DNA from: Tetradesmus obliquus
Lineage: Eukaryota > Chlorophyta > Chlorophyceae > Sphaeropleales > Scenedesmaceae
Direction of reading: 5' to 3'
Assembly (NCBI GenBank): GCA_030272155.1
Contig: CP126200.1
Span: forward strand, 1,488,001-1,552,000
Length of the DNA stretch: 64,000 bases
The translations under genes were made by a program, and so were the position numbers. The notes beneath the pieces were generated by a model, which saw only the letters and a list, made by a program, of their open reading frames with translations, made no database searches and was not told the origin of the DNA. This document shows, one piece after another, positions 24,611 through 34,769 of this stretch; the stretch's first letter is position 1, and each line of letters starts with the position of its first letter.

Positions 24611-26949
24611 GCTGGCGCACCTTCAGCAGCATGCGGCGGCACGGTGGAGTGCCGCTGTGCAGCGCGTGGTGCTCTGCAGCGCTGCTGCTGTCGCTCACGA
24701 CAGTGTCTTCACCGTTGAGTTGGGGCTGGGCCAATCCGATTGTCATGCCTGTGGTGCTCTGGGAGCTTGGAAGGGGCGTTGCAGTTGTGGTTATGTGCTA
24801 GTGCATGCAGCTGCTTAACTGCTGCCAGCAGCCTCCCAACTTCTGCTAGCACCGGAGGCTGAGCCCGTGCATACGTAGGCTTGGCACTGCAGGTCCTGCC
24901 CAGTGGCTGCTGCCTGCCACATTTGCTGCAGCTGCTTGCAGCTCGCTGCAGCAGCTACTGCAGCCAATGTTTTGGCTGTCGCCCTTGTGCGTTGCACGTG
25001 GTGGTGTGTGGGTTTGCTGCAATCGTGCAGCTGCACCGGTTGATATGTGTGTGTGGTGACATTGACCAGATTGGGTTGGTCATAGGGCGCTCGTGCTGTT
25101 GCACAAGGCACAGCTGAGCAACATGCAGCTGTTTTCTGCTAGGCTGCTGACTGGTGGAAGACCGCCTCATGCCACGGTGCAGCACCCTCGCAGGGTGGGT
25201 AGGGGCCGATGCTAGTGTGTGTAAATGCTGGGTGCAACTGTTTGTACTGTGGGATGGTGTTTGTCGTTGGTGTGTGTGTGTGTGCCAAGCCGTGTGTTTG
25301 GCGGGTCTGGACTTGGGTGTGTTGCGCTAAGTTGTAGGGGACGTCAAAGGGGATTGCCACAGCGACGTAGGAAGCTGTGCACCTGCAGGATCGCTGCTGC
25401 AGGTTGAGCAACCACTGCAGCAGCACGCTGTCACATGGTTGGCAGACGGTGGCACAAATCTGTTGTATTACGGAAGGGCAGCAATGCACATGCTGCTGTA
25501 CAGCACTGCACGTGTGCGTGGACGGCCACGGTCATAGCAGGTTCTGCCTCTGGCTGACATCCAGCTTAGTTGGGACAGGTCCCGATGCTTGACCCAGGGA
25601 CCATGCAGGGCACCGCTGCCTGGTGTACCAGGCACATGATGGCAAGCTTGCTGACAAATGTTCAGGTGCAGCTCCCTTGCGGAGGGGCGAGGAGGCGGTC
25701 GGGTGGCCTGTGATGCTGGCATCTGGCGCTGTCCTGCGATGTGTGATGCATGCAGCTTGTCGTTGGCTGCTTGCTGGCTGCCAGGGTTTTGGCGCCAAGG
25801 TTGGTGCCGTGGTAGGTTCGAAATGGTTGGTTTGACGATCGGACGGGCTGGTTGGTGGCTTCTGCTCAGCACGTTGCTGGCTGCAGCTACGGATCTAGCA
25901 TGCATGCTATGCACTGTGAGCAGCACAAACCATTGTGGCCTTTCAGTTGAATGGTGCTGTGGCACATGTGCAGCACTCCTCCTGTGCTGCTGCCAGCAAC
26001 AGTGCCGCAACTGCAGCTGCGCGCTACCTGGAACAAAGAGTGCTATAGTCATTCGTGGACGGCGATCGTTTCTGCTGCAGCAATGCTGTAGCGAGGTAGC
26101 TGCTGCTGTGCATGCTGCAGCTGTGATGATGTGAGGGCAGATTAGTGCAGCGCACTGGCATGCGTGCATCTGCTATGCATTCATTCAGTGTTTGCGCAGC
26201 TGTCATGTGCCAGTTTTACATGCTGCAAAGCTTGCATGCAGGTGTGTGTTAGTGTGCATGCATGCAGTGCAGTATCCTTGCACGCGCATGTACTGCACAA
26301 GGGTTGCCTGCGGGATGTTTGCCAGTGCAGCTTGCTGCATCAACTGTGGGTGTGCAGCAGCGTCACGGGGTTATCAGCGCATATTGGTGTTGTACCTTCT
26401 TTCCGCCTTGCTTGCGGCTGCTTGCGCTCACACCAGCAGCCTCAACAGCGTGCCATCATGTGGATGCCAACTGCTAGTTGGGCTGTGCGTATTGAGTAAG
26501 CATGGAGTTACGCCCAAGCTGGAAAGTTGCAGGTGGATTGAGTGGATCTGCTGTGGTGTAAGCAATATGCAGATGCCTGGTCATCGAATGAAGCCTTGGC
26601 TGGCTCCTTACAATGTTGCTTGCCAGCTGTGGCAGAGCATGCCAAGACAATGCGAATGCTGCTGTCATGGCTGCAGCATCGCGTGTCGGACGGTGGTAAC
26701 TTGCCGTCCGTGGTAGTTTTGGGCTGTGTTGTTCACTGCCTGCAGCTTCTCGCAGGTCTGGAGGCCTCTGTACGTGAACGTTGGATTTGGCACGTGTCAC
26801 CCGCCCTCCGAGTCATTGCGTTGCTGTCCTGTAGCCACCCGAATTGAGCTACTATAAGCTATCAGTAATTTCCAGCGTCACCCAGCCGACGTGACGGAGG
26901 ACGTTGTGATCACCCGCTAGCGTTTCGGACATACCGCATTACTCATAGT
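24611..26949. other. Intergenic, no gene recognised
   Basis: About 2.3 kb between the Alfin gene stop and the FAR gene, both on the plus strand. It has TG/GC-rich sequence, a short (GT)n near 25268-25284, and frames without family features. The first few hundred bases should be the Alfin-gene 3' UTR. Confidence 0.5.
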
Positions 26950-27087
26950 ATGCAGCTAATTGGGCGCCCCACATGCCCCAAAACGTATAGAGTACCAAAC
27001 GGATCAACAGTATCCATAGTAATGGGACGAGCAATGGCTGTTGAAAGGAATGGACATCATATGAATGACGGGGACACGCCGTTCGCC

Positions 27088-30000
27088 ATGGGGGGCCTAA
27101 AGCGCTATTCGATCACCCAAGAGTTCAAAGGAGCCACAGTTCTTGTTACTGGTGAGGCGGTGGCAATCACGCAGGGATCCCGTAGCTCACGTTAGCAACA
27201 GGTGCAGCAGCAGCACCTGCTGCTGCTGTCAGGCCCGGGCCCAAAACACCGTATGTTTCGCACGTACAAGGCCTTTAACAATACAGCAAGGTCAGTAGTA
27301 CCATCTGCATGGTCGGAGCGCACTCGATACAGCATGCACACATATATGATCTGCTGACATTCTGGGCTCAGGCCAGTCCAGGCTGCAGCTGCAGCTGTCA
27401 GGAAGCAGGCCTCAGGCTGCAAGCAACCATCCTTCCCGCACAGACATACTCTTCATGTTCACGAGTTGCTTAGCTGTCTGCAGGAACCAACTCACTCACC
27501 TAACTAATTTTTGTGACTACAGCGAGCCGCTCGCATGCTGGACACGCATCTTGAGCAAACGCCATTTGCAGCTCACTGCTGTGCCTGCAGCAGTGACAGC
27601 TGCTTTGCCTGCAACGCATCCGCTGCCAAAATAAACACCATGCACAGCAGCAGCCAGCCGCTGCAACTTTCCCATCCTCCTGCCCTTTTCTGCGTCGCCA
27701 TGACGTCCAGCTCATGGGCAGGAGATGGGCGTGTTTCGTTCAACACAGCAGTGCTGCCTGTGTTGGATACTGTGGTGTTGAAGCTGCCATTCATAACACA
27801 GCACTACTGCTGCTGCCAACAACATCGTATAATGGCCGCATCCCTTGCAGGTGCCACTGGCTACATCGGCTCGCTCGTTGATGAGCTGCTGCTATGCACC
27901 ACAGCCGTTACCCTGATGTGGTATCGCCATCAACAGTTTTCTGCTGCCGACACATCTATATTAATGCCTGCAGGTGCTACTGGCTACATCGGCTCGCTTG
28001 TTGTTGAGCAGCTGCTGCGCACCACGGCAGTGTCCCGCATCTTCCTGCTGGTGCGCGGCAAGCGTGGCACCAGCAGCCAGGAACGCATCGCAAAGGTGCT
28101 ACGCAGCGGGCTGTTCCACTTAGTAAGAGACGACCCCAAGCTGCTCTCCAAGGTGGGTGGGCATTTCATCTGTACACATTGTCAAGATGCATGTGTAGGC
28201 ATCGACTGCAGGAAAGGTTGCAGCACACTTGCGTGCAGCCGCCAGACAAACAAAGGCACATGTGCGTGAACACGCATGAATGCGTGGGTGACCCATAGGG
28301 CAGCCCGACTGCCCCCAACACGCAACCGTACCTGGCTCTGTTGCCGTGGCCAATTCACAGTGTTGAACCCCAACTGGTTCCTGCTACTGCGCGGGTGCTG
28401 CAGTGCCACGTGCTGCTAACCCACAGCAAAGCAGCACGCAGTAGGGCCAGCATCATTGGTGGCTTGTATATCAGATGTTTCTCGATGCTGGCCTTGCATT
28501 GCACTTTGCAAACGTCTTTGCTTGACACTAAATGTAACAAGCATTCTAGCTTACGCCCTCAACCTTTTCTGGACGCTGCTGCGCCGACAGGTTGTGGTGG
28601 CTGAGGGCGACTTGAACAGTGAGCAGCTGGGCCTGAGTGAAGCCACCATGCAGCAGCTGCTGGAGCAGGTGGACATCATCATCCACTCCGCAGCAAGCAT
28701 AGGTATGCGTTCGCAGCACTGCTTTGCAGATGCACACGTGCTGCTGCAGCTGCGTGAGCAAGACATATATTTATACTGCAGCAGCCCTGCTATGTGCAGA
28801 AATGGTTTCTGGCAGCACCGCCGGGCAGGATGGCAGTAAATGCTGCTAGTTCAAGCACGTGTTTGCCTCAAGCAGAAAGCGGAGCTTTTCTTATGCTACC
28901 ACTTGTTATAACACATGATTTGTAACCTTTCCTGCAGGCCTGGAGGCTGACGTGCAGGCCACGCAACAACTCCCTTTTCCTGTACATACTGTTGCAATAT
29001 GTCTGCCATGTGCGGTTTTGTTGCAGGGCTTGTGGCTGACATGCAGGCCACGCTGCCCTGCAACTACCTGGGCACATGGCCTCCCTTTTCCTGTACATAC
29101 TGTGGTAAATTGTCTGCCATGTTTGACCCTTTTCCTGCAGGGCTGGAGGCTGACGTTCAGGCCACGTTGCGCTGCAACTACCTGGGCACATGGACTGCCT
29201 TTTCCTGTGCATACTGTTGCAGTCTTGTTTGCCATGTTCGATCCTTTTCCTGCAGGGCTTGAGGCTGGCGTGCAGGCCACGCTGCGCTGCAACTAACTCA
29301 GCACATGGACTTTAAAGTCAAATTTGCCTTTTCGTACAAACTGCCACTACATGTCTGCCATGCGTGGTCCTTTTCTTGCAGGGCTTGAGGCTGACGTGCA
29401 GGCCACGCTGCGCTGCAACTACCTGGGCACGCAGCGGCTGCTGGCGCTGGCTGCCGCCATGCCGCGCCTGCGCTGCTTCCTGCACGTGTCCACAGCCTAC
29501 GTGAACATGAACCTGGAGAGGTGAGCGGCAGCATGCGCAGCAGCCACAGATTCGGCCGTCCATGCATGGTCCTTCTTCAGGGGCGGGCAGCTGCCTTGCT
29601 ATTGCCATGCCTCCAAGCAGCACACTTGAGCAGTAAAACATGATTGTGCAGGAGTGGACAAGGCACTGTGCCCTTGTGCGAGCAGCTGTCTTGCAAGTGC
29701 TCTTTTTGCAAATCACATTGTAACGAGCGCCTGTTTGGCCCAGCTGCAATACCCACAAGCAGCTGGTACAGGCTCACCGGACCCATGCCAGCAATACAAC
29801 CGGTTGCACCTGGAAGTTGGTTTTGACTTGCGGGCACTCAGGGGCTTCAGGGTGGATGTGGTGCTGTACCCGTTGACAAGCAGCTGTCCTGCAAAGCCGC
29901 CAAGTCAAAGATTGTAAGTTTAACCTGCTTCTGATTTTCAATTTCTACATGTCTGCTTGTATGCAGGGGCGCCACTGTTGACGAGGTGCTGTACCCGCTG

Positions 30001-33000
30001 GCAGTGGGCAGGCAGGCGTCCCACTTCAGGGACGTGGTGGAGGACCTGCTCAGCATGGACCCAGAGGGAGCCAACGTCCGGGTGAGTAGTGCAGCTTGCT
30101 TTTCCCACTTCTTGGTCTCGCTTCTGTCCCTAGACCATGTGTGTGTCCTGGTGTGGCAGGTGCTGTGCCTAGATGGTGCCGATGACCACTTGTGCTGAGG
30201 TCTGCTATGGACTGCTGTGCACATCCATGTATGGACCCCGAGGGGGCTAACGTCCGGGTGAGCAGCACAGCTTGCTTTCGCCCCTTCCAGGTTTCTCTTC
30301 TGCCTCTCAGACCATGCAATTGTTGTAGTGTCGCTGCTGCTGTGCCTGGGTGATAACCCGTGCAAGCATGACGCAATGCTCCGTGCTGCGCCTGCCCCGA
30401 CTGACAACACGCCCTGTTCGTGTGCTGCAATGTGGCTCTTATGCTGCTGCCCACAGGCCCAGATGTACATGGACATGTGGGGCTTCCCCAACACCTACAC
30501 GCTGGGTGAGCATGTGCTGCCAGCACCAGCAGCTGCAGCAGCAGCGGAGGTGGCAGCAGCGGCAGCAGAGACAGCAGCAGCAGTGGAATATAAGTGAGGA
30601 CAGCAGCTGCTGCTGTGGCAGCATTGCTGCATTTTGTTGCCAATCAGGCAGGTGCCATTCAGCAGCTCTGCAACAACAACACACAGCAGGCGTACCACAC
30701 AGGGGCATTGCAACAAACTACACGTGTCATGGTGCACATACATCACAACTCATGGCTCAGCAAAGATCCTGTGGTTGTGCTGCAGGCAAGAGAACCTCAC
30801 TGAGAAGCTGGTGGCTGCTGTTGCTGACTCAGCACATCTTTCACTGAATGTACCTCTGGCTAAGTGCTGTTGTACCTCCGTGCTGCTGCAGGCAAGAACC
30901 TCACTGAGAAGCTGGTGGCTGCTGCACACCGCAGCGGGCTACCCACCGCCATTGTGCGGCCCAGCCTGGTGTGCGGCCTGGCAGGGGCTCCTTACCCTGG
31001 CTACTGCGGTAACCTGGCAGGTGCGGCAGCCAGCGATGCTGATTGGTTTTGGTCCACCAGCCATAGCTGGACAGCTGAAGGAACATGCCCAGCCCTCCAC
31101 AAATTCTGCTTGTACTGGCTTGAATCACAGCCAGAGACGCTGATCAAGGTGTCCCAATGTTCAGGTTGCATTGTGCTGCGTGCAGGAAACCATGCAAGCA
31201 TCACAGTTGCAGAGTTCCTGCGCTCTTGCAACATACACATTGCCGCCAACCAACTTACTGCTGCTGCTGCTGCTGCTGCTGCTCCTCCTGCTGACAAACA
31301 CAACTTTTCTGTGCAGGCCCAGTGGGCATGGGTGTGGCCATGGCTGTGGGCCTGTTTGACAAGCTGGAGTCAGTTGCCATGGTGCCAACACACGTGTGGG
31401 ATGCAGTGCCTGGTGATGTGGTGTCATCCGTCATCCTGACTGCAGCAGCTGCCACAGCAGCAGGCCTCAGCATCAATGAGTATGCTGCGGATGCACCGGA
31501 GTCGGTTGGGGGCCCGCTGATTGTGCATGCAGGCACAAGCACAACGTACCCAGTCAGCATGGCAGAGGCGTCATATGCAAGTGAGTGACGTGTTATGGTG
31601 TGAATGTGCTATTGGTGTTATGATATACGTGAGCGATTTAGAATGTGATGCATTCCATAACCATTATGTGATTGGAACAGAATGTCCTGTAGATCTGGGT
31701 GCGTGCCTGCATTGTGCTGTGGCTGTGGTGCATCCGCATGCTGTGCAGCAGCTGCTCTGTAGATGCAAGGCTAGCTGAGGGCTGTCGAGGTAGTGATGCA
31801 ATGAATCAGCAGACGTAGCTTGTCCAGCAGAGGCAGCAGGAACCTGCACTCTGTTAATTCTTTGCTCGCAGCATCTGGCAAGTTACGCCTCCTCTCACAA
31901 TCATGGCATTATGCACAAGCCGCCTCATCCATCACATGTATGGTTGCATGCACTGCAGGCGTGGACTTCCTGCGGGCCAACCCTGCGCCCTTCAAGCTGC
32001 CGGGCTCGAGCCTGTTCAAGATCCCGCTGGACTACGTGCCTGATGAGGCAGCAGTCAAGCGTCGCAAGTACTGGACGGGCTGGAAGGTGCGGCAAGGTTC
32101 ATCATGCTGCGTTTGGGTGGCAGGCAGCAACCACAGTACTGCGCTGACTTTGAGACCATCGATCACAGTTGCTGCAGCTGGTCAATGTGGCTGGCAATGA
32201 ACGATCCTGCAGCCCTGCCTGTTGCCTGCTACTGTGGCACATTGCTTGAGCTCATGTGCGCGTTGAGGCGTCACATAGATGTCGCAACCACTGCTGCAGA
32301 ACCGTCGCTGTTCCATCCTGCAAGGCAGCTGTGATGTCCTGCAGATCTTTATCGGGTCTGTTGCCACCACCACTGCTGCTGCCGGGCCTTCACCTCCTGT
32401 CTGTTTGTGCTGTGCAGGTGTGGGCAGCTGTGCACTTGCTGCAGCTGGTGCGCCAGAAGAAGACAGCGCACAGGCTCAAGTACGGCTACCTGGCCTGGGA
32501 GGTGCGTGCTTTGCTGCAGCACATGCAGCAGCACGCAGCGCGTCAAGAGCATCATGTACCATCATAACAAGCATCATAGTGTGGTAGCATTGCAACTCGT
32601 GGGCATGCTGCAGGCCCATGCAGATCAGCACTACTTGGTCCATGCTGTGTATGTGCTTTGGACATGATGCTCTCAACAGCAGCTCTGCCTTGCCAGGACA
32701 ATGATTTTCGGCATGCTTGTGGCTGAGCATGCGTGTTTGTTGCCAACTGTGTGTTGCAGGTGATGAACAGCAGCAAGACTGACGTGAACATCTTCTTCAG
32801 CAGCAGGAACCTGCTGCAGCTGGAGGCGTTGCTGGACGAGGGTGACGCAGGTGGGGAGGGCAGACTGCTGGTTCTGCATGTGCATGCGGCGGTTTCATTT
32901 TGCATAAGCAGGTGTTGAAGGTGCTGGAGGATTACCATGCTGCAGCTGGAGGCGCTGCTGGACGAGGCTGATGCAGGTGGGGAGGGCAGAGGTGCATGGG

Positions 33001-33829
33001 GCGGTTATGTTTGCATAATCAGGTGTCGAGGTGCATGGGGCGGTTATGTTTGCATAATCAGGTGGTGAGGTGCATGGAGTGGTTATGTCTGCATAAGCAG
33101 GTGGTGAGGTGCATGTGGCGGTTATGTTTGCATAAGCAGGTAGTGAATGTGCTGGAGGACTGTGTGCTGCAGCTGAAGGGGTGGCTGGACGAGGCAGAAG
33201 CTGGTGGGCAACCAGCCATTATGTGGTGAGTGCTGCAGAGCAATCTTGTTTCAGCACTTTCTAGTGCTCTGCTTGGTCGCATGACTCACCAAGCATGCCG
33301 CAGCCGTGCTGCTGGCTTGTACAGCTTGGTGTGCATGTACACCGTGCGCAACGCGTAAGTACCCTGTCGCCCCTTGCCTTTGTGCCCCTTGCCTGTGCAG
33401 ATTCGCGGCTCTTCAAGATCACATGGACGCTCAAAGAAGGCGGGTGGCATCGCTACATTGCCACACAGCTGGCGGGCATGTACAGGCAGGTCTTTGGCAT
33501 CGGCAAGGTGAGCAGCGCAGTGTGGAACAAAGTGCCTTGAAGGCATCAACTGCAACATGTAAGGCCATCTTCTGCTGCAGCATACAGTTTCTGTGCTGGA
33601 CAGATCAAAGCTGCCTTTAAAGCTCGTCAGCTTTCCCAGCTTTCCTCAGGTACTGCTTGCATGTAACATATACTGCTTGTACTGCCTTCACAGGTCAAGG
33701 GTCTGAAGTACAACGACTTCCGCTTCATTCCCAACCAGCCCATCACCCCAGCAGACATCGCTGCTGTGGCAGCAGCAGACTCGCTCATCAGCAGCGGCAG
33801 CAGCAGCAGTGGCGCAAGACTGGCAGCAG

Positions 33830-33861
<32 letters not shown>

Positions 33862-34362
33862 GTGGAGATACAACCTCAGCTGCCCGCTGCTGTTGCCAGG
33901 TGGGTGGCTGCTGCTTGTTGCTGCGGCAGTGTTAAGGGGAAGGTGAGCGCTGCAAGCGCTACATGATGTTTGACCGTGTTCAAAATCGCAGCCACTGCAA
34001 TGGGCCAGAAAGCATGACATTATCAAACATGCAATATCCGCTGATGCTGGCGGCATACTTTGTCATGGCTGCTGCAAAGCTGACAGCTGGACTGATTCCT
34101 TGACTGGCTTTCCGCTCCCTGCTGCATGTGCTGCTGCCTCTGCGCGTGTCCTGCAGGCACCCAAGCACGCAGGGTGGACAGCCAAGCGAGCAGCAGCACC
34201 TGCTGCAGCAGCTCCTGCAGCCTCACAGCTCAAGTTCCAGTGGAGGCTCCAGCGACGCCAGCCCCGATCTGAATAACGTTATAACATCCACCTACATTGG
34301 GGGCGCAGCAGCATTCATCAAGGTGCCAGCATCTGGTTCTGAGAGGTTCTCCTTTGACCTGA

Positions 34363-34395
<33 letters not shown>

Positions 34396-34769
34396 TGGAC
34401 GCGGCTCCTGAGCTGGCAGCATCATTGAGTGAGGGCGCGGCTGGTGTGGGGTATGCTCGCAGGGCTATCACACTGCCGCCTGCTGGCATGCTTGTGAAGG
34501 CTGCCGGTGATGGAGCGCAGGATGTGGCAGGTGCTGCTGCAGATGCAGTAAAGGCAAGTGCATTTGACACAGCAGCAGGCGCAGCAGCAGCAAGTGCAGC
34601 GTGCGGGGGTGGCATCGTGCCTCGCAAGCAGTCTGCTGGTGCTGTGTTGCAGCGGGTCTTGAACCTGAACAAGCCCAAGCAGCAGCAGCTGCTTGCTGCT
34701 AGCCCAGCAGGCATTGCTGCTGCCAGCCCAGCAGGAGTGGCTGATCTGGCAAGCAAGAAAGATGTGTGA
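27088..34769 (+). CDS. FAR: Fatty acyl-CoA reductase (alcohol-forming type)
   Basis: Reduces fatty acyl-CoA with NADPH to fatty alcohol, for wax or ether lipids. Exons: 27088-27151, 27974-28152, 28591-28702, 29382-29520, 29967-30081, 30457-30505, 30892-31020, 31317-31580, 31959-32086, 32418-32501, 32760-32850, 33401-33507, 33694-33899, 34157-34769. Every junction is GT-AG with matching phase: 2280 nt, 759 residues. Motifs: Rossmann VLVTGATGYIG at residues 18-28, formed across intron 1; HVSTAYVN; catalytic Tyr217 and Lys221 in YTLGK; IVRPSLV; and a C-terminal FAR/'sterile' domain including LFKITWTLKEGGWHRY. A 272-residue Gln/Ser/Ala-rich extension follows that domain. The start at 27088 has a GCCATGG context; in-frame ATGs at 26950, 27022, 27034 and 27061 are alternatives (up to 805 residues). 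Introns contain many partial exon copies. Confidence 0.9.
27851..27915 (+). repeat. Copy of FAR exon 2 start with acceptor
   Basis: After CAG at 27848-27850 this stretch reads as GATGYIGSLVDELLLCTTAV, nearly the same as the true exon 2 beginning at 27974 (GATGYIGSLVVEQLLRTTAV). It lacks the rest of the exon and an obvious donor. It completes the Rossmann motif equally well if used. Confidence 0.85.
28938..29440 (+). repeat. Five tandem copies of the FAR exon 4 acceptor and 5' edge
   Basis: Acceptor-plus-exon starts occur at 28938, 29027, 29141, 29256 and finally 29382 (the real exon). Each reads like GLEADVQATLRCNYLGT and then runs into the same intron tail (cctttttcctgcag type). The spacing is 89-126 bp. 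Only the last copy continues into full exon 4 with a donor at 29521. The intron between exons 3 and 4 is therefore a small tandem array. Confidence 0.9.
29842..29890 (+). repeat. Degenerate copy of FAR exon 5 start
   Basis: Matches the beginning of exon 5 (29967) around VDEVLYPL; here it reads VDVVLYPLTS. It lies about 120 bp upstream of the true exon. Confidence 0.7.
30229..30320 (+). repeat. Copy of FAR exon 5 end with donor
   Basis: Repeats the 3' edge of exon 5 (MDPEGANVR) and its GT donor plus following intron sequence, about 175 bp downstream of the true donor at 30082. It represents a decoy 5' splice site. Confidence 0.85.
30785..30835 (+). repeat. Copy of FAR exon 7 start with acceptor
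   Basis: The CAG acceptor is followed by sequence very like exon 7 (NLTEKLVAA), about 107 bp upstream of the true exon at 30892. It carries a 2-nt insertion near its start that shifts the frame. Confidence 0.85.
32877..33215 (+). repeat. Intron 11 minisatellite with copies of FAR exon 11 end
   Basis: About five copies of a roughly 39-nt unit (GTGCATGGGGCGGTTATG core) lie at 32877-33150. They are flanked on both sides by copies of the 3' edge of exon 11 (LQLEALLDE): one at 32939-32985 and one at 33168-33215. All sit in intron 11 of FAR. Confidence 0.85.

Noticed and set aside
26950-27195. Free-standing small gene of 81 residues
   Set aside because: The frame ends in VLVTG followed by a GT donor, and it joins in phase to the FAR exon starting GATGYIG, so it is FAR exon 1 plus intron read-through.
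28868-29292. Minus-strand frames with internal amino-acid repeats
   Set aside because: They are the antisense of the tandem FAR exon 4 copies; the repeat pattern comes from the DNA duplication, not from a protein.
28938-29440. CRISPR-like or transposon-terminal repeats
   Set aside because: The repeats are copies of FAR exon 4 plus intron tail with variable spacing, not short palindromic repeats with unique spacers.
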